Positions 1 to 5,479 are shown, counted from the stretch's first letter. The stretch: DNA of 6,150 nucleotides from an uncultured Dyadobacter sp. (GCA_946481035.1 CAMLNK010000268.1:1-6150); one strand, 5' to 3'. Program-made: numbers and translations. The notes: generated from the sequence alone by a model not told the origin.

Positions 1-134
1 TAGCCGGTAGGGCTCACGCCCGCCTGGGTAATGGAATCGCCGAAGAAAACGACGCGGAGAGGCTTGTCGGCACGCATGGCGAGTAATGGCAGCGCGATAA
101 TGGCAATTTGGAACAGTTTGAAAAATACTTTCAT
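1..134 (-). CDS. SGNH/GDSL-family hydrolase, N-terminal part only
   Basis: This is the first 44 codons of a gene that continues past the left edge of the window. The ATG at 134-132 opens a typical export signal: MKVFFK, a hydrophobic core (about residues 7-19, FQIAIIALPLLA), then MRADKP. Cleavage is likely around Ala19-Ala22. Directly after it comes LRVVFFGDSITQAG, with a beta-strand followed by the block I motif GDSI; Ser34 would be the catalytic nucleophile. This motif, and the following G-V-S-P-T-G, are typical of secreted SGNH/GDSL esterases that deacetylate carbohydrates or cleave esters in Bacteroidota. The substrate cannot be told from this fragment, and the later Asp-His catalytic pair lies outside the window. 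The gene follows modC on the same strand but is separated from it by a 141-bp spacer with an inverted heptad repeat, so co-transcription is uncertain. Confidence 0.85.
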   Translation of the reverse strand, partial: MKVFFKLFQIAIIALPLLAMRADKPLRVVFFGDSITQAGVSPTG

Positions 135-204
135 GGGTTGGTTGTATGGGATTTTTGGTGAAAAGACGGTTGTTGGTTGAAGTTACCCTTGGGCGCTGCG
201 CGCC

Positions 205-293
205 GACCGTGGACCATAGACCGCCGACCATAGCTTTTACGTAGCATTGTCGACAGCGCATGCATGGTCCATGGTCTATGGTCCATGGTCGAC
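205..293. repeat. Inverted heptad repeat element overlapping the modC stop codon
   Basis: Two blocks of perfectly phased 7-bp units face each other. The left block (205-232) is four units starting with GACC (GACCGTG, GACCATA, GACCGCC, GACCATA). The right block (266-293) is four units starting with GGTC (GGTCCAT, GGTCTAT, GGTCCAT, GGTCGAC). The arms 205-234 and 262-290 are nearly complementary: the outer 18 bp differ at one position, with a few mismatches further in. They could fold into a long hairpin with a loop of about 27 nt. A small GC hairpin (GGCGC-TGC-GCGCC, 192-204) precedes the left arm. On the minus strand the modC stop codon (276-278) and the last five modC codons lie inside the right block. 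No T-tract follows on the minus strand, so it is not a standard intrinsic terminator. Confidence 0.85.
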
Positions 294-1187
294 ATTGCCT
301 GCCGGCCGGATAATCCGTATCCCGCCATCCCCCCCGCCATAGTGCAGCGTGAACCTGGCGCCCGGTTGCATTTGCTTTTCGAGGTGCACCGGGATGTCCA
401 GCTGCCTGATCTTTCCGTCGATCCAGGCATGGACGGTCAGCATTTCGTTGATTCGTTCCAGGGCAAGCACTTCGCCGTAGATGAATAGCGCTTCTCTTTG
501 ATCATTCAAATACACTTCGGCAGGAGATCCGATACGGGTTAGCTTGCCGTTTTCCATGATTGCCACCTGATCGGCCAGCCTGAAAATTTCACCCATATCG
601 TGCGTCACCAATATGACGGAAAACGGTCGTTCGCGTCGCAGTTTCAGCAGTAAATCCTGCAATTGTAGCTGCATATCCGGGTCGAGCGCGGCGAAAGGTT
701 CGTCCATTAAAAGCAGCTCCGGCTTACGTACGAGCGCGCGGGCCAGTGCGACGCGCTGCTGCTGCCCGCCCGAGAGCTGGTGGGGTTTCCGGCCGGCCAG
801 CTGCGTAAGCCCGGCTGTTTCCAGCAAGTGGCCGATCAGTTCCCGGTTATCATTTTTGGGTAATGCAAATTCAAGGTTTTGCAGGACGGTCATGTTCGGG
901 AACAATGCATAATCTTGGAAAACAAAACCGATATGCCGCTGCTGGGCGGGCAGGTAAATGCTGTTGGCGGTATCGAGCCAATGATTTTTGCCAAAAACAA
1001 TGCGTCCGGATCCGGGCATGACAAGCCCGGCAATTTGCTTTAATAATGTAGTTTTTCCTGCACCTGAGGGACCGGTCAGCGCGAGAATGCCGTTACCATG
1101 CAGCGTGAAATCCACGTTCATCGGTACCACGCCGTGCGCGGTGTGCAGCGTATGCCGGATATGGACGTCAAGCTGGTTGTCGGACAC
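276..1187 (-). CDS. modC: Molybdate ABC transporter ATP-binding protein ModC
   Basis: This is the ATPase subunit that powers molybdate (or tungstate) import through ModB. From the chosen start (303 aa) all ABC motifs are present: Walker A GPSGAGKTT (39-47), Q-loop Gln91 in VFQDYALFP, signature LSGGQQQRVALARAL (138-152), Walker B LLLMDEPFAALD (158-169) and switch His196 in VTHD. Residues from about 235 to 298 form a short beta-rich tail resembling a TOBE/Mop-type regulatory domain, shorter than the E. coli ModC tail. The start is probably the GTG at 1187-1185 (MSDNQLDVHI), overlapping the end of modB by 20 bp. An ATG at 1244 is in frame but would add 19 residues with no resemblance to an ABC N-terminus and overlap modB by 77 bp. 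The final residues VDHGP and the TAG stop are encoded by the heptad repeat. ModC is inferred from context and the matching ModA and ModB, since ABC ATPases alone are not substrate-specific. Confidence 0.92.
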   Translation of the reverse strand: MSDNQLDVHIRHTLHTAHGVVPMNVDFTLHGNGILALTGPSGAGKTTLLKQIAGLVMPGSGRIVFGKNHWLDTANSIYLPAQQRHIGFVFQDYALFPNMTVLQNLEFALPKNDNRELIGHLLETAGLTQLAGRKPHQLSGGQQQRVALARALVRKPELLLMDEPFAALDPDMQLQLQDLLLKLRRERPFSVILVTHDMGEIFRLADQVAIMENGKLTRIGSPAEVYLNDQREALFIYGEVLALERINEMLTVHAWIDGKIRQLDIPVHLEKQMQPGARFTLHYGGGDGGIRIIRPAGNVDHGP

Positions 1188-1842
1188 GGAGCAGGCGGTT
1201 GTTAATGGAATAGACCAGCAGCAAAATAATGAAAGTGATCGCAAAAAGCACCATCGCGTAGGTGTTGGCGGCGGGGTAATTCAAGGCTTCCACTTCGTTG
1301 TAAATGGCCACGGACGCCACTTTCGTCACGCCGGGGATATTGCCGCCGATCATCAGCACCACGCCGAATTCGCCCACGGTATGCGCAAATGTGAGCACAA
1401 ATGCCGTGAGAATGGCCGGTCTGCAATTGGGCAGGAGCACTTTGATGAATGTCTGCCATTCACTTTTGCCGAGCGTGTAGGATGCTTCGCGAAGAGACAT
1501 CGGCAGCGATTGCAGGCCTGCGCGGATGGGGTAAATCATAAACGGCAGACTATATAAAATGGAAGCGATGACAAGTCCGGGGAACGAAAAAACGAGCCTT
1601 AACCCCAAATATTCCTCAATCATCGCCCCAAACCAATGCGACGGACTGAATGCGAGCAGCAGATAAAATCCGATCACCGACGGCGGCAGCACCAGCGGCA
1701 TGCCGATCAGCGCTTCCACCACACCCCGTCCTTTAAACTTCCCGAAAACCAGCCAGTAGGCGATCGGTAATGCGATCACCAGCAGCAGTACCGAGGTAAT
1801 GCCTGCGAGTTTGAAAGTAAGCCAAAGGGGTTCAGTGTCCAA
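1168..1842 (-). CDS. modB: Molybdate ABC transporter permease ModB
   Basis: This is the inner-membrane channel subunit, 224 aa, the usual length for ModB. Hydrophobic segments lie at about 12-34, 45-66, 83-105, 143-165 and 196-213, giving the expected five helices. Conserved ModB/CysT features are visible: LPPSVIGFYLL (52-62), the EAA coupling loop that docks on the ATPase (LREASYTLGKSEWQTFIKVLLP, 117-138, with Glu119-Ala120, Gly125 and Leu-Pro 137-138), and TVGEFGVVLMIGGNIPG (155-171). The start is TTG at 1842-1840: an in-frame TAA lies seven codons upstream, no ATG or GTG intervenes, and the next Met (residue 48) would remove the first helix. The N-terminus from TTG (MDTEPLWLTFKLA) matches the usual ModB pattern. 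The 3' end overlaps modC, which suggests translational coupling. Upstream, 277 bp of decamer repeats separate it from modA. Confidence 0.94.
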   Translation of the reverse strand: MDTEPLWLTFKLAGITSVLLLVIALPIAYWLVFGKFKGRGVVEALIGMPLVLPPSVIGFYLLLAFSPSHWFGAMIEEYLGLRLVFSFPGLVIASILYSLPFMIYPIRAGLQSLPMSLREASYTLGKSEWQTFIKVLLPNCRPAILTAFVLTFAHTVGEFGVVLMIGGNIPGVTKVASVAIYNEVEALNYPAANTYAMVLFAITFIILLLVYSINNRLLRVRQPA

Positions 1843-1860
1843 TTTTGAATGATTGAGTTA

Positions 1861-2120
1861 GTGAATAGTCATGTGTTGTCAAGGGTTGTCAAGTGTGGGC
1901 ATGTGTTGTCAAGTGTTGTCAGGTTTGGTCAGGTGTTGTCAAAGGTTGTCATGTGTTGTCATGTGTTGTCATGTATTGTTATTTTTTCAAAGACTAATTC
2001 CCGGCAATGCCTGACCATCCCTCACTACACTTGACCATTCCTGACTATAAATGACTACAAATGACTATAAATGACTACAAATGACTATAAATGACCACAC
2101 CTGACCACACCCGACCACTT
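1861..2120. repeat. Convergent 10-bp-period repeat array between modA and modB
   Basis: The left arm (1861-1980) is twelve decamers in perfect register with consensus A-(T/A/G)-GTGTTGTC, giving a GTCA core every 10 bp; several units are identical (1871, 1901, 1951, 1961). The right arm (2011-2120) is eleven decamers with consensus (A/C)TGAC(T/C)A(C/T)(A/C)(A/C), i.e. the same core on the other strand; units at 2051-2090 alternate ATGACTACAA and ATGACTATAA, giving a 20-bp higher-order repeat. A 30-bp, more degenerate centre (1981-2010) separates the arms. The two arms are partly complementary, so a transcript could form a long imperfect hairpin. The array fills almost the whole 277-bp gap between modA and modB. 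Its right edge touches the modA stop codon (2120-2122). There are no unique spacers, so it is not a CRISPR array. Confidence 0.93.
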
Positions 2121-2872
2121 TATAGATATCCGTACCTTTTGAAAATCGCCTGCGCCTTGGCTGAATAGAGGAATTTATAAAACTGTTCGCTGGATGCCTT
2201 TTTGGGTGAATCTTCGCTGTGTTTCAATAGGATAGCGGCTTGCTGAATGGGTTTGTAGAGGCTTGAATCTACGATCACATAATGCCCTTTGCCCTTCATT
2301 TCAGGAGATAATACAATCGATAATGCATTGAAACCCGCTTCTACGGAACCGGTTGTGATATATTGGGCGGTTTGCGCGATGCTTTCGCCGTAGACCAGCT
2401 TCTTTTCGGTTTGTTCGTAGAGTTTCAATGCATTCAACGCCTGCACGGCCGCTTCGCCGTAGGGTGCCGTTTTGGGATTGGCGAGGGCTATTTTTTTGAC
2501 TTTGTCCGTCGCCAGGACGTCAGGTTTGAGGTCCGATTCCGGAATATCTTTCGACCAGAGTACCAATGCGCCGGTGGCGTAAACTTGCGGTTTTTGGTCG
2601 GAACCGCCGTTTTTGAAGATTTCTTCGGGATATTTGGTGTCGGCGGAAACGAATACGTCGAACGGGGCACCTTCCCGGATTTGCGTCGTGAGTTTGCCGG
2701 AAGAAGCGACTACGATTTCGATCTTTTTGCCCGATTCTTTCTCGAATTCCTGCTGGATTTCCTTCATCACATATTGCACATTGGCGGCCGTAGCGACCAC
2801 GATTTTTTCCGACGGCTTGGAGCAACCGGTCAGCAATGCAGCAAAAAGGGCTAGGATACGTAATTTGTTCAT
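2120..2872 (-). CDS. modA: Molybdate ABC transporter substrate-binding lipoprotein ModA
   Basis: This is the binding protein that captures molybdate (or tungstate) outside the cytoplasmic membrane and delivers it to ModBC; 250 aa. Residues 1-17 are a lipoprotein signal: MNKLR, a hydrophobic core, and lipobox LLTGC with Cys17 as the lipidation site, followed by SKPSEK as a short tether. The mature part shows the ModA pattern: VVATAANV (25-32), the oxyanion-binding SSGKL (57-61), IREGAPFDVFVSAD (66-79), NPKTAPYGEAA (132-142) and GESIAQTAQYITTGSVEAGF (162-181). The position usually held by a ligand-binding Ser in E. coli ModA (AAS-L) appears to be Asn31. The start at 2872 is set by the lipoprotein signal. 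The frame stays open for 62 more codons upstream to 3058, but that stretch is Arg/Pro-rich, lacks a signal and runs through the repeat-containing spacer. It is the first gene of the mod unit and is divergent from the aminotransferase. Confidence 0.94.
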   Translation of the reverse strand: MNKLRILALFAALLTGCSKPSEKIVVATAANVQYVMKEIQQEFEKESGKKIEIVVASSGKLTTQIREGAPFDVFVSADTKYPEEIFKNGGSDQKPQVYATGALVLWSKDIPESDLKPDVLATDKVKKIALANPKTAPYGEAAVQALNALKLYEQTEKKLVYGESIAQTAQYITTGSVEAGFNALSIVLSPEMKGKGHYVIVDSSLYKPIQQAAILLKHSEDSPKKASSEQFYKFLYSAKAQAIFKRYGYL

Positions 2873-3159
2873 GCCGCAATTTAGGGAAAAATGGAAGATG
2901 TATAAATGGCGTTTTTGTGCCGAAGGAGCCACGGTGGGAGGCCCCGCCGGGGTCAAACGTCCGTACACATTACGGCATTCTACAAACAGGATGTCCGTCC
3001 GGGACCGGATGCGGCGATATCGTAACGCGCCGGAGGCGCATTTCAAAACGCGTCCCATCGGGAATTTGTCGTAAATTGCGCCCCGTTTCGCCGGGCTGTT
3101 CCGGACGGACGTTTGAACCGCTGATAGCCAATGGCTAAAAGCACAATTTTATCATTATA
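2873..3159. other. Divergent spacer with nested inverted repeats, possible dispersed element
   Basis: This 287-bp spacer separates the 5' ends of modA (minus) and the aminotransferase (plus) and must hold both promoters, but I see no convincing -33/-7 Bacteroidota promoter pair. It contains: TCAAACGTCCGT (2953-2964) inverted perfectly at 3105-3116; GTCCGTCCGG (2993-3002) inverted perfectly at 3101-3110; a short hairpin GCGCC-GGA-GGCGC (3027-3039); GGGAC/GTCCC (3001-3005, 3052-3056); ATGCG/CGCAT (3009-3013, 3037-3041); and AATTT/AAATT (3063-3067, 3073-3077). The outer pair bounds an inner segment of about 165 bp. Frames are open on both strands across it, giving Arg/Pro/Gly-rich peptides with no recognisable domain, more like GC-rich structured repeat DNA than a gene. 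It may be a mobile or dispersed intergenic element or a structured leader; one copy alone cannot decide. Confidence 0.5.
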
Positions 3160-4317
3160 ATGATCATAGAAACTGCACAGCGCACCAGGCAGACATCGGA
3201 ATACTATTTTTCGGTGAAGCTGGCCGAAGTGCGCAAACTGATTGCCGAAGGGCATGACGTCATTAATCTGGGGATCGGAAACCCGGATATGATGCCCTCA
3301 GTAGAAACACTGGAAGCGCTCACAACCGCCGCCTATCAACCGCAGGCGCATGGTTATCAGCCTTATACGGGCACCCCCGCTTTCAGAAAATCAGTTGCAG
3401 ATTTTTATTATCGTACCTATGGCGTAACACTCGATCCGAATACTGAAATATTGCCGCTCATTGGTTCCAAAGAGGGTATTACCCACATTTCGCTGACGTT
3501 CCTCGATCCCGGTGACGAGGTGCTGGTGCCCGAGCTGGGCTACCCGGCCTACCGCGCCGTGAGCCAGATGGTGGGAGCAGTGGTGAAGGAATACCCGCTC
3601 CGCGAACACCACGGTTGGCAGCCCGACTGGAAAGCAATGGAAAGCCTCATTACGCCCAAAACGAAGCTTATGTGGCTCAATTACCCGCACATGCCTACGG
3701 GCGCGCCCGCTACGCAGGAGCTGTTCGAAGAGGCTGTTGCATTTGCGCGAAAGCACCGGATTTTGCTTTGTCATGATAATCCTTATAGTCTGATCCTGAA
3801 CAAGAAAGCGCCTATCAGCCTGCTTTCGGTGGAAGGGGCCAAAGAGGTGGCGATCGAGCTGAATTCGATGAGCAAGTCGCATAATATGGCGGGCTGGCGG
3901 ATGGGATGGCTTTCGGGCGCAAAGGAGTACATCAGCGCGGTACTGACTATTAAGAGCAATGTCGATTCGGGCATGTTCTGGGCGATGCAGGAGGCCGGCG
4001 CGAAGGCACTGAGCAACCCGGCCGAATGGCACGCGGAGCGCAATGCGGTGTACCAGGGCCGTCTGGAAGCGTCGGAAGCGCTTTTGCGCACGCTCGGCTG
4101 CACGTGGGACGATAAACAGGAAGGCATGTTCCTCTGGGGCAAACTGCCCGATTCCACGGAATCGGCGGAAGCGCTCGTGAACAGCCTGCTGGTCGAAAAG
4201 CACGTATTCATTGCGCCCGGCTTCATTTTTGGGCCGAAAGGCCAGCGCTATATCCGTTTGTCATTGTGCTTGCCTAAGGAAAGAATCTGGCAGGCGGTGG
4301 AGCGGATCAAAGGGTAA
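3160..4317 (+). CDS. PLP-dependent class I/II aminotransferase, probably aromatic
   Basis: This is a 385-aa fold-type I aminotransferase of normal length. Visible motifs: N-terminal INLGIGNPDMMPS (35-47), HGYQPYTGTPAFRKSVADFY (64-83), the cofactor-phosphate region IGSKEGI (101-107), ELGYPAYR (125-132), NYPHMPTGA (174-182), CHDNPYSLI (204-212) with Asp206 for the pyridine nitrogen and Tyr209 for O3', the PLP-binding Lys239 in SMSKSHNMAGWRMGW (236-250), and substrate carboxylate-binding Arg366 in YIRLSLCLP. The Asn that normally precedes PTG and contacts the PLP O3' is Met178 here. The ATG at 3160 is preceded by an AT-rich stretch with an in-frame TAA at 3136. tyrA starts 27 bp downstream in the same frame, so an operon is likely and 4-hydroxyphenylpyruvate or phenylpyruvate is a reasonable substrate. 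This rests on context; an aspartate or LL-diaminopimelate-type aminotransferase role is not excluded. Confidence 0.93.
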   Translation: MIIETAQRTRQTSEYYFSVKLAEVRKLIAEGHDVINLGIGNPDMMPSVETLEALTTAAYQPQAHGYQPYTGTPAFRKSVADFYYRTYGVTLDPNTEILPLIGSKEGITHISLTFLDPGDEVLVPELGYPAYRAVSQMVGAVVKEYPLREHHGWQPDWKAMESLITPKTKLMWLNYPHMPTGAPATQELFEEAVAFARKHRILLCHDNPYSLILNKKAPISLLSVEGAKEVAIELNSMSKSHNMAGWRMGWLSGAKEYISAVLTIKSNVDSGMFWAMQEAGAKALSNPAEWHAERNAVYQGRLEASEALLRTLGCTWDDKQEGMFLWGKLPDSTESAEALVNSLLVEKHVFIAPGFIFGPKGQRYIRLSLCLPKERIWQAVERIKG

Positions 4318-4344
4318 TATTTCAGGATATTTAAATTCAAAATA

Positions 4345-5202
4345 ATGATAATCAGTATCATAGGGGTCGGCTTGCTGGGCGGGTCGTTTGCCCTGGGACT
4401 GCGCGAGAAATACCCGCATGTGAAATTCGTGGGGGTCGATAACTCGTCGGTCAATCAGAAAATAGCATTGGCGAAAGGGATTGTGGACGAAATCCTGACG
4501 CTTGACGAGGCATTGCAGGTATCGGAGCTGAATGTGCTCGCGACGCCTGTCGACGCCATTACCAAGTTACTGCCCTATATGCTCGATCACCTGCCCGACG
4601 GCCGGACAATCACTGATTTGGGCTCCACGAAAGAGTTGATCTGCAAACTGGCGGACAAGCATCCGAAACGCGGCCAGTTCGTGGCGGCACACCCGATGGC
4701 CGGTACCGAAAACTCGGGCCCGGGCGCCGCATTCCGGGAGCTGCTGATCGACAAAAACGTGATCATTTGCGACAAGGAAAAGAGCAATCCCGATTCATTG
4801 GCATTGGTAGAAACATTCCTGCGCGATGTAGGTATGAAAATCCATTATATGAAGCCCGTCGAGCACGATTTGCATTTGGCTTACGTGTCGCATTTGAGCC
4901 ATATCAGCTCATTTGCATTGGGTATGACCGTGCTGGACAAGGAACGCGACGAGCGCGCGATCTTCGATATGGCGAGTACCGGTTTCTCTTCCACGGTTCG
5001 TCTGGCCAAAAGCTCGCCGCAAATGTGGGCACCGATTTTTGACCAAAACAAAAAGAATGTGTCGAAGGCATTGGGCGACTATATCGAGCTTTTGAAAAAA
5101 TTCAAAGAAGCCATCGATGGCCGCGATATGGATGCCAGCCTTTCTTATATGGCCCGGGCTAATGATATCGGACGGGTTTTGGCGGGGATTGAGAAGAAGT
5201 AG
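4345..5202 (+). CDS. tyrA: Prephenate dehydrogenase (TyrA)
   Basis: This enzyme oxidatively decarboxylates prephenate to 4-hydroxyphenylpyruvate, the committed step to tyrosine, in the cytoplasm. The 285-aa protein begins with a Rossmann fold: IIGVGLLGGSFALGL with the GxGxxG glycines at 7, 9 and 12, and Asp32 in FVGVDNS at the end of strand 2, which favours NAD+ over NADP+. Then follow TDLGSTKELI (90-99), AAHPMAGTENSGP (114-126) with catalytic His116, and the helical dimerisation domain with YVSHLSH (180-186) and GFSSTVRLA (213-221), where Arg219 fits the prephenate carboxylate-binding Arg. There is no fused chorismate mutase and no C-terminal ACT domain, so allosteric control by tyrosine through an ACT domain is absent. 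It lies 27 bp after the aminotransferase and is probably co-transcribed. The TAG stop (5200-5202) overlaps the first GTCA unit of the downstream repeat. Confidence 0.95.
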   Translation: MIISIIGVGLLGGSFALGLREKYPHVKFVGVDNSSVNQKIALAKGIVDEILTLDEALQVSELNVLATPVDAITKLLPYMLDHLPDGRTITDLGSTKELICKLADKHPKRGQFVAAHPMAGTENSGPGAAFRELLIDKNVIICDKEKSNPDSLALVETFLRDVGMKIHYMKPVEHDLHLAYVSHLSHISSFALGMTVLDKERDERAIFDMASTGFSSTVRLAKSSPQMWAPIFDQNKKNVSKALGDYIELLKKFKEAIDGRDMDASLSYMARANDIGRVLAGIEKK

Positions 5203-5320
5203 TCAGGTGTGGTCATGTATTGTCATTTTTTGACTGCCGAGGGCTGACGGCCGACCGCCGAATGGGGCAATGATAACTGTTCGGCGGTCAGCTGTCAGTG
5301 GTCAGCGGTCAAGTGTGACA
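5202..5320. repeat. Mixed decamer/heptad inverted repeat downstream of tyrA
   Basis: The element starts at the tyrA stop. Three GTCA cores sit exactly 10 bp apart (5202, 5212, 5222), then the unit flips to TGAC (5231). Next comes a hairpin: 5244-5262 pairs with 5280-5298 over 19 bp with one mismatch and one wobble, with a 17-nt loop (5263-5279). The right side continues as five 7-bp units (5284-5318: GCGGTCA, GCTGTCA, GTGGTCA, GCGGTCA, AGTGTGA), and weaker complementarity extends the arms out to TGTCA (5221) and TGACA (5316). So one element contains both the 10-bp and 7-bp forms of the repeat seen elsewhere in the window. Positions 5202-5228 match the minus strand of 2079-2105 downstream of modA at 25 of 27 bases, and 5212-5231 match 1968-1987 at 19 of 20. 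Confidence 0.88.
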
Positions 5321-5359
5321 AGGGATTGTTGCTTTTAAGTTATTGATTATTAGTATATT

Positions 5360-5400
5360 GCAAATGGTTCTGAAATTTTTCGGAACCATTTGCGTTTTTT
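5360..5400 (+). terminator. Intrinsic terminator of the aminotransferase-tyrA unit
   Basis: A 13-bp stem (5360-5372 with 5381-5393; 12 Watson-Crick pairs and one G-U) closes an 8-nt loop, and is followed by G and six T residues (5395-5400). The shape is that of a rho-independent terminator reading rightward. It lies 158 bp after the tyrA stop, beyond the repeat element, and 80 bp before the next gene, so it would end the aminotransferase-tyrA transcript and insulate the L,D-transpeptidase gene. The stem's complementary strand has only an interrupted T-run, so it is weaker leftward. Confidence 0.85.
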
Positions 5401-5479
5401 GGGCTGTTAAGTTGGGGTCGTTTAACGGCACCCTTCCTGATTGATTTTGAAGCAGATAGTCTCAACAAAACAGTAAGAA

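Noticed and set aside
205..290. Intrinsic terminator for modC
   Set aside because: The hairpin is long enough but no T-tract follows on the minus strand, and it contains the stop codon of the gene.
264..488. Small plus-strand open frame starting in the heptad repeat
   Set aside because: It is antisense to the modC C-terminal domain and begins within the repeat.
1188..1244. Upstream ATG start for ModC at 1244
   Set aside because: It adds 19 residues that overlap modB and do not resemble an ABC ATPase N-terminus; the GTG at 1187 gives a normal one.
1849..2034. Open frame of 61 codons on the plus strand with repeated V-L-S motifs
   Set aside because: It is simply the translation of the decamer array; the repetition follows the 10-bp DNA period and there is no domain or start context.
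1861..2120. CRISPR array
   Set aside because: Units are 10 bp, contiguous and degenerate with no unique spacers, and no cas genes are near.
2873..3058. 62-codon N-terminal extension of ModA
   Set aside because: It would bury a clear lipoprotein signal peptide inside the protein and runs through the inverted-repeat spacer with an atypical composition.
2613..3074. Plus-strand open frame spanning the modA 5' end and the divergent spacer
   Set aside because: Most of it is antisense to modA, and the rest covers the repeat-rich spacer; no recognisable domain.
3112..3143. Bacteroidota promoter for the aminotransferase (TTTG at 3112 followed 20 bp later by TA)
   Set aside because: The -7 box continues as AAAGCA instead of NNTTTG, so only part of the consensus is met; not strong enough to annotate.
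3391..4203. Long minus-strand open frame of 270 codons opposite the aminotransferase
   Set aside because: It is antisense to a gene with complete catalytic motifs; the peptide is Arg/His-rich with no domain, as expected for a shadow frame in GC-rich coding DNA.
5408..5415. Possible -7 box TAAGTTGG upstream of the L,D-transpeptidase
   Set aside because: The box has a mismatch, and the nearest TTTG is only 15 bp upstream, inside the terminator stem, so spacing is wrong.
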